This document shows positions 1 through 11,700 of a stretch of 64,000 nucleotides of DNA, piece by piece. Every line of letters starts with the position of its first letter. Within the stretch, counting starts at the first letter, position 1. The DNA comes from Pseudo-nitzschia pungens (lineage: Eukaryota; Bacillariophyta; Bacillariophyceae; Bacillariales; Bacillariaceae): assembly GCA_037355855.1 (NCBI GenBank), contig CM074759.1, positions 3,534,001-3,598,000 on the forward strand, in the 5' to 3' direction. The position numbers and the translations under genes were made by a program. The notes beneath the pieces are model-generated. The model was given only the letters and a program-made list of their open reading frames with translations. It did no database searches and was not told where the DNA came from.

Positions 1-1480
1 TGGAGTGCAGGGGCAACAACTGAAACGGCGCTTGAATGGAGAAGTGCCAGGTGCTGACAATGGCCGGGGCAGGAGAAGCACCGGTTGAGAGCAAAGACCA
101 GGGCAGGAGAAGCACCGGTTGAGGGCAAAGCAACAACTGAAAAGCAACCTGGTGGGTGCTGGGGCAACAGCAGACACGCCTCGCTTGGATGTAAAAGTGC
201 CAGGTGATTACAAAGGCCGGGGCAGGAGAAGCACCGGTTGAGGGCAAACAACAGCCGAATAGCAAGCTGTTGAGTGCTGGAGCAACAGCAGACACACCTC
301 TTGGATGTAAAAGTGCCAGGTGATGACAAAGGCCGGGGCAGGAGAAGCACCGGTTGATGGCAAACAACAGCAGAAAGCTCTTGTGGAGTGCAGGGGCAAC
401 AACTGAAACGGCGCTTGAATGGAGAAGTGCCAGGTGCTGACAATGGCCGGGGCAGGAGAAGCACCGGTTGAGGGCAAACAACAGCCGAAAAGTTGTTGGG
501 TGCTGGAGCAACAGCAGACACGCCTCTTGGATGTAAAAGTGCCAGGTGATGACAAAGGCCAGGGCAGGAGAAGCACCGGTTGAGAGCAAAGACCAGGGCA
601 GGAGAAGCACCGGTTGAGGGCAAAGCAACAACTGAAAAGCAACCTGGTGAGTGCTGGGGCAACAGCAGGCACGCCGCTTGGATGGAAAAGTGCCAGGTGA
701 TGACAAAGGCCGGGGCAGGATAAGCACCGGGTGAGAGCAAAGGCCGGGGTATGAGAGCCACCGGGTGAGGGCAAATCAACAGAACAGCAAACACGCTGCT
801 TGGATGTAAATGCCAGGTGATGACAAAGGCCGGGGCAGGAGAAGCACCGGTTGGGAGCAAAGGCCGGGGCAGGAGAAGCACCGGTTGAGGGCAAATCAAC
901 AGCAGAAACTCCAGTGGAGTACAGGAACACCAACTGAAACGCCGCGCTTGAATGGAGAAGTGCCAGGTGCTGACAATGGCCGGGGCAGAAGAAGCACCGG
1001 TTGAGGGCAAACAGCAGCAGAAAGCCTTCTAGTGGAGTGAAGGAGCACCAACTGAAACGCCGCTCTGGAATGGAGAGGTGCCAGGTGATGACAATGGCTG
1101 GGGCAGGATAAGCACCGGTTGAGGGCAATCAACAGCTGAAAAACAAGCTGTTGGGTGCTGGAACAGCAGCAGAAACACCTCTTGGATGTAAAAGTGCCAA
1201 TTGATGACAAAGGCCGGGGCAGGAGAAGCACTGGTTGCGGGCAAATGCCAGTTGATAGATTGATAGGTTGTATGCTGGGAAACAGGGTACAGCAGCAACA
1301 ACAGGTCCAACGTTGGTCTGGACAAGGAAAAACTCCAGGGGAACCAAAAGAAAAGACTGGAGCACTACCAGAAGAGTCACGTTCGAAACCCACAGAGGTG
1401 CTCTGGAGTTACAGAATTTAGAAACTCCAGTAGACCACTGCAAATCGTGTAGAAACAGACTGTAGAAACGAACCACCGAC
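1..1480. repeat. GC-rich minisatellite array
   Basis: A degenerate tandem array built from a core like ggccggggcaggagaagcac followed by cggttgagggcaaa, separated by variable spacers (tgccaggtgatgacaaa, gtgctggggcaacagcag). The core recurs more than ten times between about 60 and 1250. Long open frames on both strands here are translations of the repeat and have no protein-like features. The right edge (about 1260-1480) resembles, in reverse complement, the last part of the LINE 5' region near 15575-15650, so the array probably lies downstream of that region in a minus-strand LINE relative whose body is off the left edge. Confidence 0.8.
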
Positions 1481-2731
1481 AACTGGCTTGTATCAAAGAC
1501 CTGGTATTAGGGACGCTGCTTGCTTGAAAACAGGGGCTTTAGTAGGAACACTTAGGGACCGGGGGATATCAATGCCAGGGCACACTTAAAAGGCTCAGGA
1601 GGGAACTTGAAGTTCGGACTCGCAAGTACTTATAAGTGGAAACAGTATCCAGGGGCAATTGGCTTGAAAACAGGGACCTTGAGCGCGACACTTAGGGACC
1701 AGGGAAGCAGTGGAAACAGTATCCGGGGGCAATTGGCTTGAAAGCAGGTACCTTGAGCGAGACACTTAGGGACCAGGGAAGCTGCTTGCTTGAAAACAGG
1801 GGCTTTAGTAGAAAGACCTAGGGACCAGAGGGAGGCTTGTGTCTTGAAAACAGTGTCGAACTTGAAGTTCAGGTTGGGGTTGCTTAATAGCGAAAACACT
1901 TAGGGATCAGGGAACTCGCCAACACTTAGGGACCAGGGGAATTGTAGTCTTGAAAACAGGGGGCGGTAGTAGCTGTAGTCTTGGAAACAAGGGTGCAATA
2001 AGTAGAAGGTACTTAGGGATCGGTTGGTCTTGGCTTGAAAACAGGTGTAGTAGGGGAAGCCTTAAGCGAAAACACTTAGGGACTAGGGGGCTTGGCTAGG
2101 AAACAGGGGTAGCGCTTAAGTGATTGACACTTATAAGAGCAGGGGGCAATTGGCTTGAAAATAAAGGGGGAACTGGAAGATATGCTCGCGCAAACTTGCA
2201 GATACTTAGGGATCAGCGAGTAGGAACCTTCTAGAAGGGGGGTGTATATGTGTTCGATCTTGAAGAATGTAGAACGTTAAGTAGGTTCGACCTTGAAGAA
2301 TGTAGAACGTTAAGTGGGTATCACTTAAGGGGCTTGGAAGACTGTATAGCGTTAAATAAAAAGATGGCTTGAAAACAGATCAAAAAACAAACCGAGCTCG
2401 GAGACGAAGCGGAACTGAAGCAGAGCTGCTGTAGAATTAGTACTGCAATTGCTGTAGAAAATTATGTGTCCGTTTGCTTGTGTTGCTGCCGAAGCGATCG
2501 ACCGACCGGCAGAGGAAACAAGCAACCACAGCAACCAAAGGAAACAAGGAGCAGCCAAACAAACAGCAGAATCAGATAGGGGAGGTCTCTGTTAATAGGT
2601 GTAGAGCTTGGTTTTGTTGTAGGAGCTTTAGAAGTGAGTGAGATATCAAAGGGGAAAGTTGTGTAGAAATCTACGTGTTTTAAGTACTGGAACATCGGAA
2701 CGTCGGACAAAATCGCGCGTCGCAAAATTGT
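1230..2731 (-). mobile_element. LINE 5' untranslated region, inverted copy
   Basis: The reverse complement follows the 5' untranslated region of the full-length LINE at 14031-15660: the same start (acaattttgcgacgcgcga at 2731 reading down), the same block with the ctgctgtagaattagtactg motif, and the same series of modules of the type cttgaaaacagggg and acttagggaccaggg. No coding region is present. The modules vary in number and order relative to the full-length LINE, so this is a diverged relative rather than a recent copy. Confidence 0.7.
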
Positions 2732-3164
2732 AAGGTTAAATAATAAGGTAGCTTGAAAACAGATCAATAAAAAAAAAAAAAAACCGAGCTCAGAGACAAA
2801 GCGGAACAGAAGCAGCTGTAGAGTTAGTACTGGAAGTGCTGTAGAAAATTACGTGCAGAGCTGCTGTAGAATTAGTACTGCAATTGCTGTAGAAAATTAT
2901 GTGTCCTTGTTTTCCTGTTGCTTGTTGCTTGCCGCCGACGACGACAGGAAACAAGGAACCAAAGCAACCAAAGGAAGCAAGGGACAGCCAAACAAACAGC
3001 AGTATCAGATAGGGGAGGTCTTTGTTAATAGGTGTAGTGCTTGGTTTTGTTGTAGGAGCTTTAGAAGTGAGTGAGATATCGAAGGAGAAAGTAGTGTCGA
3101 AATCTACGTGTTTTAAGTACTGGAACATCGGAACGTCGGACAAAATCGCGCGTCGCAAAATTGT
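2732..3164 (-). repeat. second LINE 5' monomer in tandem
   Basis: A second copy of the first roughly 420 bases of the LINE 5' region, in the same minus orientation and directly in front of the copy that starts at 2731. Both carry the same start motif (rc of gcaaaattgt, at 3164 and 2731), the same gaacatcggaacgtcggaca block and the same cagcagaatcagataggg or cagcagtatcagataggg block. This resembles the tandem 5' promoter monomers of some mammalian L1 elements. A poly-A run at about 2770-2782 lies between them. Confidence 0.6.
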
Positions 3165-4990
3165 ATTTGTTCAGTTGCTCGATGCTTTCTTTGGTTGAGT
3201 TGGTTGTCAAATTCACCACTCGACGACGATCCATCGGCAACAGCAGCAGCAGCAGCACCAAAAACGACACATAATTTTCTACAGCAATTTCAGTACAGAT
3301 TCTACCGTACAGCAAAACCGACAACGATCTGTTCTCCCAGCTCCACCCTCAAGGCCCTTAAGTATATCTTATACTTAATGTTCTACATTGTTTCCAAGCT
3401 TCCTAAGTGATTCCCATTTAACGTTCTACATTCTTCAAGGTTCCTTGCTGAGTCCTCTTAAGTCTTTTCAAGTCGAAGTTCACCAACAGCCCCTTCCACT
3501 GTAGGAATATTTCTACAAGAAATTCCAGCTGTCATCTGTTTTCAAGTCCATTGCCCTGCTGGTCCATAAGTGTTTTCGCTTATGGTCCTACTGTTTCTGG
3601 ACCCAAGCCCCAAAGCCGCTAAGTACAGCTCGCTTATGGCTCGACTACCTACATATACCTCCCAGATGTACTGTATAAATGTCATCTGTTTTCAAGTCTA
3701 CTGCCCTGATGGACCCTAAACACTTAGGGTCCTACTGTTTCCTGACCCAAGCCCCAAAGCCACTAAGTACAGTTTGCTTAAGGCTCCACCACCTACATAA
3801 CCCTCTCAGGTGTACAGTGTAAATGTCATCTGTTTTCAAGTCTACTGCCCTGATGGACCATAAGTGTTCTCGCTTAAGGTCCTACTGTTTCCTGACCCCA
3901 GCCCCAAAGCCGCTAAGTACAGTTTGCTTAAGGCTCTCCTACCTACATATCCCTCTCAGATGCATTCTTCAACTGTCATCTGTTTTCAAGTCTACTGCCC
4001 TTCTGGACCATAAGTGTTTTCGCTTATGGTCCTACTGTTTTCTTACCCAAGCCCCAAAGCCGCTAAGTACAGCTTGCTTAAGGCTCTCCTACCTATATAA
4101 CCCTCTCAGATGCACACTTCAACTGTCATCTGTTTTCAAGTCTACTGCCCTGCTGGACCATAAGTGTTTTCTATTATGGACCTACTGTTTTTCTGACCCA
4201 AGCCCTAAGTACATGTTACTTAACGCTTCACCACCTACATATACCCCGCCAGTTCACAGTACAGCTGTGATCTGGTTTCAAGCCTACAGCCCTGATGGTA
4301 TTCAAGTGTTATCACTCAGAGCCCTTGTTTCCAAGCTACTATGAAGTTCTAACAGGAGGACAGCAGCAGATGTTCTCAGCAGCAGCTGTTACGAATTTGG
4401 TAGTAGGCTCCACTGCCTCTAAGTGTTGTGCAGTACACGGTACACAAGCATTACCTGGGAAATTTTGCCCGTGTTCTTTTGATGTACCATAAGGTACGGT
4501 AGCGGAATGTGTTTGGGGATGAATACTCGCATTACTGATGCTGCAATCCAGCATTCAGAGAGGAGTTTTGCTTTTGTACGCTGACCACTAGCATTACAGA
4601 TACTATGTATCTAAGCAAGGGTTTTGCTTGTGTCAGCTAACCATTAGCATTACGGATGCTGCTCACCAGCATTGGAGGGACAGTTTTGCTTGTGTCTTTC
4701 CCTTTCATGTTCTTGTCACCCGTCTCTTGTACGCTTCGCAACAGCAGTGTCTGTTGTGCTCTGGACTGGTTTGTTTTTTTCCTGTCTCTTACCAAGGTTC
4801 GTTTGCAAAATAGTCGTCTTTACAACCTGGGGCCCAAATCCCCCATGGTTGAGGCGGCGCGTCGTTCTACAACTTGGGGCCTAACCTCTCTTCGATTGAG
4901 GCGACGATAAAGTCTGGTTACAGACTGAGTAGCTTTTAACCACCTTCGGTGGATTTTCCTACTTAAATAAGTATATTATTATTATTATTG
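3165..4990 (+). mobile_element. ORF-less LINE derivative (5' region joined to 3' tail)
   Basis: The first part (about 3230-3330) matches LINE 5' sequence near 14200-14340. A run of about five roughly 150-bp modules follows (3530-4260), each with ctgttttcaagtctactgcc, a taagtgttttcgcttatgg arm pair and ccaaagccgctaagtac. The end (about 4800-4990) matches the full-length LINE 3' end: an acttggggcct block, two hairpins and an (ATT)n tail. No ORF1 or ORF2 sequence lies between. I infer a non-autonomous derivative that keeps only terminal regions and could be mobilised in trans. No target duplication could be identified. Confidence 0.6.
4912..4952 (+). other. LINE 3' double hairpin, copy 1
   Basis: Hairpin one is GTCTG-GTTA-CAGAC (4912-4925). 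Hairpin two is CCACC-TTC-GGTGG (4940-4952). The same pair occurs at the ends of the full-length LINE and of the inverted LINE fragment at 53.4 kb. It lies just before the (ATT)n tail, where reverse transcriptases of stringent LINEs recognise their RNA. Confidence 0.65.
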
Positions 4991-5476
4991 TGTGTTGGCA
5001 AAGAATACTGCCTCGCATTTGTCCGGGTCAGAGAGCTCCCCCATCCCCTTCATGGGGATGGTGTCCCCCTGCCATTTGATTGTACGGGAGCTGTATTTAA
5101 TATCCAGTCCCAGTTGTGCCATCAGATTGGATCCTATAATCATCTCATAGGGAACCTCCTCGTGGTGATGGTACTCGTCCACTTGGAAGGTCCAGTTGAT
5201 GGTCTTGGAGTTTGAAAATTCTATCAGTCTTAGCCCCACTGAAGCCGCAGACTTGGTTCGGAACTTGCCTCCATAGGTGTCATAGGTGACAGATCTTTGG
5301 TCTTGGTTCATTAGTTGACTTCGATCGACAAAATGCCTTAGAATGATGGATTTGGAGCATCCGGTGTCCAGTAGTCCCTGGAGCATCCTTCCCCTTCCCT
5401 TGTGGTCCAGCACCTCCACACAAATGTCCGCAAACCTATTGATTCTGCGGGGTCTGGGGTGGATGGTGTCGACCAT
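4990..5476 (-). pseudogene. pol: gypsy family 2 pol, protease region only
   Basis: About 160 residues equal to the N-terminus of the intact family-2 pol. The aspartic-protease active site reads DTGCSKS near residue 38 (DSGCSKS in the intact copy), with a typical flap and second hydrophobic-G segment further on. It begins with ATG directly after the gag TGA, in the same frame. The reading frame is lost at 4990 at the junction with the LINE tail, so no reverse transcriptase can be made. It is non-functional. Confidence 0.85.
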
Positions 5477-6346
5477 TCAGTTGTGGGATCCTTTCTTCTT
5501 AAAGGTCTTCCTGTACTTTCTTCTGTACTCTTTGAGATCCTTCTCCGAGATATCGATCTTGTTGTCAGAGACCTCATGGTCTGCTTGTGCTGTGGCCAGC
5601 ACATAGGAGTACTCGTGGTTGGAGAGTTTCCTTCCCCAGTGGGATTTGGAGTGTTGCTCATTGTCTGAGTCTTCCTTTGCCACAAAATGCTCCTTGAGCA
5701 AGTTGATGGTTTTCTGGTCAAATTTTCCCTTCTTGGAGGGACCTCCGGTTAGTTTCCAGCACTTGCTGGCATGGACCTTGCCACAGGTTTTGCACAGTTG
5801 CTTGTTGTTGTCCATTTGGCGCTTCTTTTTGCCGGGAGACTTTCCATTTCCTCCCCCAGAAGCGGCCTTGGAGTTCTTCTTGGTGCCACCATTCTGTTTT
5901 TTTCCAGTTCGGTGATGCGCTTTTGTAGTTCCTCCTCCTTCCGGATGGTGGTTTCCAAGTTTTTGAGTTTATTGATAGTAGTGTTGAAGGAGTGTTCGTA
6001 CACGTCCCACCCGATGTGTTTTACACGTCCCACCCGATGTGTTCCAATTTGTCCCTTTGTGTGGGTCATGTTGGAATCCAGGATTTCCTTCATTTCTGCT
6101 TCCGTGAAGCTGGAAGGTGCCATTCCTGTTGCTTCGCCAGTCGTTGCCAGCAATTTTCTGGTCAAAGTCTCTTTTCCAGATAATGAAGAGTTCCAGTCTT
6201 TCGGTACTGGTGAGTACTTTCAGATAGTCACTGAACGCAACTCCTCCCTTCTCACTATCGATACTCATTTTCACAGTGGTGGCATCTTCCGGCCAATCCT
6301 CTCGTGTAAAGTTAAAGGGTTTCTGTTTGGTTCCTTTAGATGCCAT
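5477..6346 (-). pseudogene. gag: gypsy family 2 gag with internal deletion
   Basis: It starts with MASKGTKQKPF as in the intact copies and ends with the same KKGSHN-stop. After about residue 70 (..KIAGND) roughly 190 residues are missing, and the frame resumes in the ATGMAPSSFT segment out of phase. A short tandem duplication of cacgtcccacccgatgtgtt at about 6000-6045 causes another shift. The zinc knuckle (CKTCGKVHASKC, CX2CX3HX3C) survives near the C-terminus. The gene is broken. Confidence 0.85.
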
Positions 6347-7100
6347 GGTGGGAATTAATCAGTTATCTATTAAGTTTATTTTAGTTACACTATTTCTGTT
6401 ATCTGTTAATTTCAGTCTGGAAATGAGCAAGAATGATTGCTCCAGTTCCTTCAGTTTTTCCACTGGAAATTTTCTGTTCTCGTGATAACTCGTGTTGTAA
6501 CTGATTTTCCCCCAAGCTTGTGCAGTGGTGGGAGTTTTTTCTCTCTTTAGCTCAGGGGAATCCTGTGGTTCCCCAGAGTTGTTTCTGTTTTTATTTCGTG
6601 GGAATCAATTCCCGTGGTTCTCCGGCATTGCTCCTCTATTAAGCACTCGCCGGGCCAGTCCCACTTCCCATTTCCCGTGGGATTCGTGGTGGTTGAGTAT
6701 TCATTATATACCTCTCTGGATATCTGTATATTTTGGTTTTGGTTGGCATACCCTCTTCGGTCTGTCCACCCACTCAGTGTTGGTCCAATTAGTCCACTCA
6801 CTGGATTATGTGTCACTTTTTCAGCACATATTTTTATATTTTTCGATTATTCCTGTTGTCGACCATGGTCCTGTTTAGGTACTCAGGTGTCTCTATTGTT
6901 GCTGTTGCTCAATCCAATGGTGCTAACTGCTACTGGGATTAGTGTCCGTTAGTGCTGCAGACACTGGAACTTCTTTCTCCCAGTTTGCTTCTCTGCGCCT
7001 CCATTTTTCGGCAGTCTTTTGATCTCGTTGGCTTGGCTTTTTCGGTCGATCGATCTCTTTCTGCTCATGGTTGTCAGCGCTCAGCTTGATTTTAAAATCA

Positions 7101-7274
7101 TGCCATTCCCCGGGTCTACTAGTGAATAAGATAGTAGTGCTATGCAAATTGTGAGAGCTATTGATTAGTCTATTGCTATTGCTTTCCAGCAGTCTCCTGT
7201 ATTTGGCGATAAGGAGACTCGCTAATCATATTCCAATCACGAGTGGACTCGTGACTGTGTTCCGGTGCACGGCA
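7101..7274 (-). repeat. LTR of gypsy family 2 (copy E, 5' LTR)
   Basis: On the minus strand it runs from TGCCGTGCACC to a GGCA end and is 174 bp long. It aligns with the 191-bp LTRs at 43688 and 49297 and the 171-bp LTR at 60263. The 14-bp palindrome at 7087-7100 directly abuts its internal edge. Confidence 0.85.
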
Positions 7275-7562
7275 ATCAGATCCTTTGGAGAAGTCAGTGC
7301 TGACGCAACTGACAATGAACTCTGTACCATACTCTTTGATTCTTCCTTGATATATTTCTTACGTATGAAGATATTTCACCTCGATATTATGCTACTTACC
7401 ATCGGGGTATGGTCATTGTGTATGATTTGTACTATAACCAGATACCCAGCCCCTGCAGTTAGTTCATGAGCGAGCGAGTTAGCGAGCGCATCGATTCAAA
7501 TACAGTGCTACAGTGTACAGCGCGTACACTATGTACTGGTGCTACAGGTGTCAGTAAAAGGT
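7275..7562. other. Degraded repeat, no gene
   Basis: Parts of this stretch (about 7400-7490, ggtatggtcattgtgtatga through gcgagcgagttagcgagcgc) resemble, inverted, the middle of the copia LTR (about 7885-8100). It is likely an old LTR remnant in the opposite orientation. No coding potential was recognised. Confidence 0.4.
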
Positions 7563-7577
7563 TGTAACATGCTAGTG
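7563..7577 (-). repeat. Left tip of a gypsy family-1 solo LTR split by copia
   Basis: tgtaacatgctagtg equals the terminal 15 bases of the family-1 LTR (compare the reverse complement of 26537-26846). The rest of that LTR resumes beyond the copia element at 26195-26499. Together they make one LTR with the copia inserted near its end; CTAGTG on the left and CTAGCG on the right look like the imperfect insertion-site duplication. Confidence 0.6.
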
Positions 7578-8533
7578 TGTTGATATCCGCTCGTCAGCGG
7601 TCTTCAGGGTCTAATCGTAGATAAATATCTCGTACTGCGTACTGGAAAAATAGGCGAAAGCCTTAACAATAATAATGCGTACATCCCTGGCAAAGGGTGA
7701 GACTACAGCGGACTGTTCAAGGTCTTATTGCATACACTTAGTTACTACAAGGTACTTCCCTAGAGGTACATCGGAATCGATCGAAAGGGGAGGGCATGAT
7801 AGGCATTTAATTTAGAGTGAAATATAAAGAGTGAATAAAGGGAGCTGAGCCAAAGCGCTCAGCTCTCGTATCGTGACATCGATTCGCTAACTCGCTAACT
7901 CGTATAATAACAGAGCTCCTGTAGCTCTGGTACTGTATCCTACGAGTAGCGTACCGTATCGGAGTATCGTAGCGTAGCTTCGTTTAATTAAGCTTCGCTT
8001 AATTATCCAATCGTGTGCTAGCTCACTTATGCTAGCACGTTTGGTAACTGTTTGGGCCGGGTATCCGGTCATGGTATATATTATACACCAATGACCCGAC
8101 CCCGGCGGTAGCATCGTATCTTAGCAAGATATTATAGTAGGTTAGCACCATCAGTATCTCGTAGCCTTAGCAACCCTAACCCTGTAGCATTTAGCTACAC
8201 CATAACAGGTGCTTTACTCGGGGTACATACGATTGGTACAAATCGTACGCGGCGACCCTAGTAAACTCTGCTAGCATCCATACTAAACAGGATATAGTAG
8301 GATATAGGTCTGCTGCTAAGCCTGTTGCTAAGCCTGTTGCTAAGCCTGTTGCTAAGCCTGTTGCTAAGCCTGTTGCTAAGCCTGTTGCTAAGCCTGTATG
8401 CTAGCAATTAGCACACAGCCTAGCACTCAGACTCAGCACCTGTTAGTCAGCTACTGGATGTTGCTGTCTGTAGACCCAGTAGCCCTTCTACACAGGAGCC
8501 TTAGCACAGATCATAACACACTGGATATCTTCA
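7578..8533 (-). repeat. copia LTR (3' LTR)
   Basis: 956 bp, collinear with 25251-26194. It carries seven units of gctaagcctgtt at about 8307-8397 where the partner has six, and otherwise appears almost identical by eye (one visible difference: gtacatacg versus gtacgtacg near 8226/25898). Confidence 0.8.
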
Positions 8534-8787
8534 TACTAGCGTAGGCTAGTAGTGTTACGAATTAATAATTAACCGAATCCCACATGGGATTCAAATATAT
8601 ATAAGGTATCCATGTACGGATATCTGGTATGTACAAACAGGCATGCAGAAGAGAGCAATTATACGATTAAGATTACATACAGAATATATGTTATATACAG
8701 GGACGGATATTATATAAAGAGATCGCGATGACCTCATCGCTCATTATTTCCTCTCTTTAATTTCAATCCCATCTCGTAAAGTGAATT
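8534..8787 (-). repeat. Copied gypsy family-1 LTR tail inside copia
   Basis: About 254 bp collinear with 26195-26449, which is the flanking gypsy LTR outside the other copia LTR. It sits between the left copia LTR and the truncated pol, where the RT, RNase H and 3' untranslated region should be. Homology stops at 8787, where pol codons begin. Confidence 0.75.
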
Positions 8788-11700
8788 AGGCATTCTGGAT
8801 GTCCGCAGACAGTACGTCCAAATTGTTCAGCGCTGCCAACAGGAAGAAGATACGGACTGAATCTCTGCTTGGAACACTGCTGAAGGTATGTTCCTTGGCT
8901 GTGGCTTGTACCTTGTGGCCATCGGCGACAAGCCGTGCTTTCCGCGTCAGGGACCCCAATTTCACGTCAAAGATCATGTGCGTCGTGATCTTGCTGAATC
9001 CTTCGGCCTTGAGACCTTCGACGGTGTAGCTGGGGTCAAACTCGAACGCCATCTCGTTGTTTCTCATCTCCTTCGCAATCGCCTTCTCCCAATAGTCGGT
9101 CCCCGTCTTTCGGTCGATGGCGAGGGCTTCAGGGATAGAATGTGGTAGCTCCACTCCGAACTTGTGGGTCCGATCCCAGTACTTGTTTCGCTTGGTAGCC
9201 TTGAGGATTCGCTTCTTCCTTCGTAGTACATGGTGAATCCACCATCGGAATGCTGGCTGATCCGAGATCTTGGCAGATATGGCGTATTCTGCGGTCTGCA
9301 CAGGAAAGGACTCTTTCAGATCGCTCAACTTACACCAGGATTCGGTCCCGTCTTTCCAACTGACGAGCAATCGCCATCCCTTCATTGTAGGCTTGGGGAC
9401 TTTGCGACCGTACTTGTTGGTGATCGTCGCATCTTGCTTCCTAACGGCGGATCCGTCCTTCTCGTGATCGATAATCTCGTCCAGTAGAGAAAACATGCGT
9501 CCGTCGTCATCGATCTCGCTGTACATGCTCTCAGCAACGATATTGGCGGTGTACTGCTCGACGGAACCATCTGGAAACTGCAGATCATACATTCTGGTAT
9601 CAAGGATAGGGTTATCATTCCTCTTACCAATCGGATTGCCATTAAGGTCAGCAGAACGGTTCTTCACAACACACCGTAATCGTTCGTCGCCCTTCTGGAT
9701 CATGACATTATTACCAATATACTCATCATAGTCATCCCCATCAGGTATGAGGTCGTCGATGTCTGGGATGGAAGCTTCAGGTTCGGTGAGCTCCCATCGT
9801 TCTTGGTGACCTTCGAATAACTCAGCAGGGGGATCAGGGTAGGTAGCTTGGAACTTTGCGTCGTTATCCTCAACCTTGTCCCCGATCTTGGATTCAACTG
9901 CTTGGTCAAATGAGTCCATATATCGCTTGACGTCATGGGAACGCCATTCTTCTTCAGTGACAGCACGGACTGTGTTAGTGCTCACCGGCATGGCCGCTTC
10001 GTTCAAAATCCAGTGGCAGTCTCCGCCTCCGAATCTATCACCGCACGGGCCAAGCCACCGTCCCAGCTTCTCGGTCCCATCAGAGAGATCAACCCAATAG
10101 ACGAAATCATACCATTCATGGGCTTGGTACAGAGATATATCAGGCATGTACCCATGTACAATTTCGAACGGCGTTCGACCCATCGCCGTAGGATCACTGG
10201 AGGCCGTGCGCTGTCGGATGGCAGCAACGAGCTCTCCGCAGAAAGCCCACAGGCGCTTGGGGGATCGCTTCCGAGCCGTCTTCTTGCGGATGCTTCTGCT
10301 GATATGGCCGATGCTGAGCTCCGCGCGATTCTGGAAGGGACATCTTGGCTGGATAAAGGTCTGGTGGATATGGTTCTTGCTGACAACCTTATTCCATGGG
10401 GTCTTGTAAGTACCAGGGGCTCCTTGCTCTCGAGCGCCATCAGATATCAAATGCTCGGGGATACCGACGTCGTGGATGAAAATCTTCAGGCCTTCATACG
10501 CTTGCTTCTTGCCCTGTATAGGTATGAACTCGTCGTAGCCCTTACCATTACTGAAAACTTGGGCGGCTGAATCTTGTCGCATGATGCTCGGGACCTTTGC
10601 CATCCAGGTGTCGGTGTACCATTTGCCAGCCGCGATGCGCTTGTTTCTGAAGCTCTGCGTTGGTAATCGGCGGACAAGGGGATGCATAGGGTTGCGGAAC
10701 CCTTTCTGCGTCGTGACTCGAAGAGTATCCGCAGCCTTTCTTGGAGATACATCCCAAATCTTGGACAGACGGTCGGAGTCGATCTTGCAGTATCGTTCGG
10801 TGTCAATCGTCGGACCCCACTTGGCTCGTCTGGCGGTAGTGTCGAGCTCTGGGTCGACTGGTTCGACCTCATCGTCCCATCGAACATGCTTGTAAACGGC
10901 AGACAGGCAGACGGGGGAATCCCTGCAACGGGGATCCAATTCGAAGCGCTCGCGTCCATCGGTGTAGGCGCGCTCGTACAACGGGGTATGGAGGGCGTTG
11001 ACTGTAAGACTTGGTACAGAATCCACGTCTACATCGTCCCCGCAAGTCTTCAGGGAATCGCCCGAATGAAAAAGAGAAGATAGCCGCGCATCCAGACGCG
11101 AGTCGGATGCGATCGCACATGGGGTCAGATCACGGCGGGTACAGAGTTGCTGAAGGCTCCGCAGCTTGTACTTCTCATAGCAATCATGCTGTGGCAGGAT
11201 CAGCTCGTCGCTCCGAAGAGGATCGTCGTACAAATGGGGACTGAAGTTGGACCGTGTTTCGACGGGCTCCAACTTGCGCTTGTTCGTCTTGGACCTCTTG
11301 GACTGCTTCGTGGTCGGCGCGGGCGCATGGGGCGTCCCCGCGCGAAGGACAGACACCGTAGGATTCAACGGATGAGATCCGTCGATGGCTTCTTCGGCTT
11401 GCTCGAACTTCTTGCTCTTCGGATCCCAAGGGAAGTCTCGGGTAGCAACGACATGATCGCATGTAGCCATCTCATGCTTGGTTGGCTTGCGGGAAGGGAA
11501 ATAGGACACGACCCCATCAAGCAGGAGCTTGATGTCGAGGGTGTGGCCCGCATGGGGATCTTCGGGATCGGTATTGTCAATATGGATGGAGTGACTGGAC
11601 TGTTCATCATACTGACGGGGCGCTTCACTGACACGATTGGGATGGCAGTCCCGTATCTGATTCGGACAAATCAAGCTGTGGGACAACTTGTCGCCAAAAT

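Larger units (their letters stand above)
4990..7274 (-). mobile_element. Ty3/gypsy family 2, truncated copy E
   Basis: Read on the minus strand: LTR (7274-7101), perfect palindrome TGATTTTAAAATCA directly behind it, leader, gag with internal deletion, in-frame TGA-ATG, then the protease region. The element stops abruptly at 4990 in the codons for FFANTQ, where the LINE derivative tail begins; RT, integrase and the 3' LTR are missing from the window. It is close to the intact family-2 copy at 43688-49487. The LINE derivative probably inserted here and the rest has been lost or lies off the left edge. Confidence 0.85.

Noticed and set aside
1..1250. CRISPR-like alternation of repeat and spacer
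   Set aside because: Units are degenerate, irregular in spacing and lie in eukaryotic transposon-rich DNA; no cas genes.
208..1393. Long overlapping open frames on the minus strand (up to 306 codons)
   Set aside because: They are translations of the minisatellite core in several frames, with repeated PSTGASPAPA-type peptides, and all frames are equally open. No protein-like features.
3823..4344. 173-codon frame with three repeats
   Set aside because: It is the translation of the 150-bp modules of the LINE derivative; the module is non-coding in the full-length LINE.
7887..8114. 75-codon frame found identically at 7887-8114 and 25560-25787
   Set aside because: It lies inside the copia LTR, so the duplication is due to the LTR pair; there is no sign of a conserved protein.
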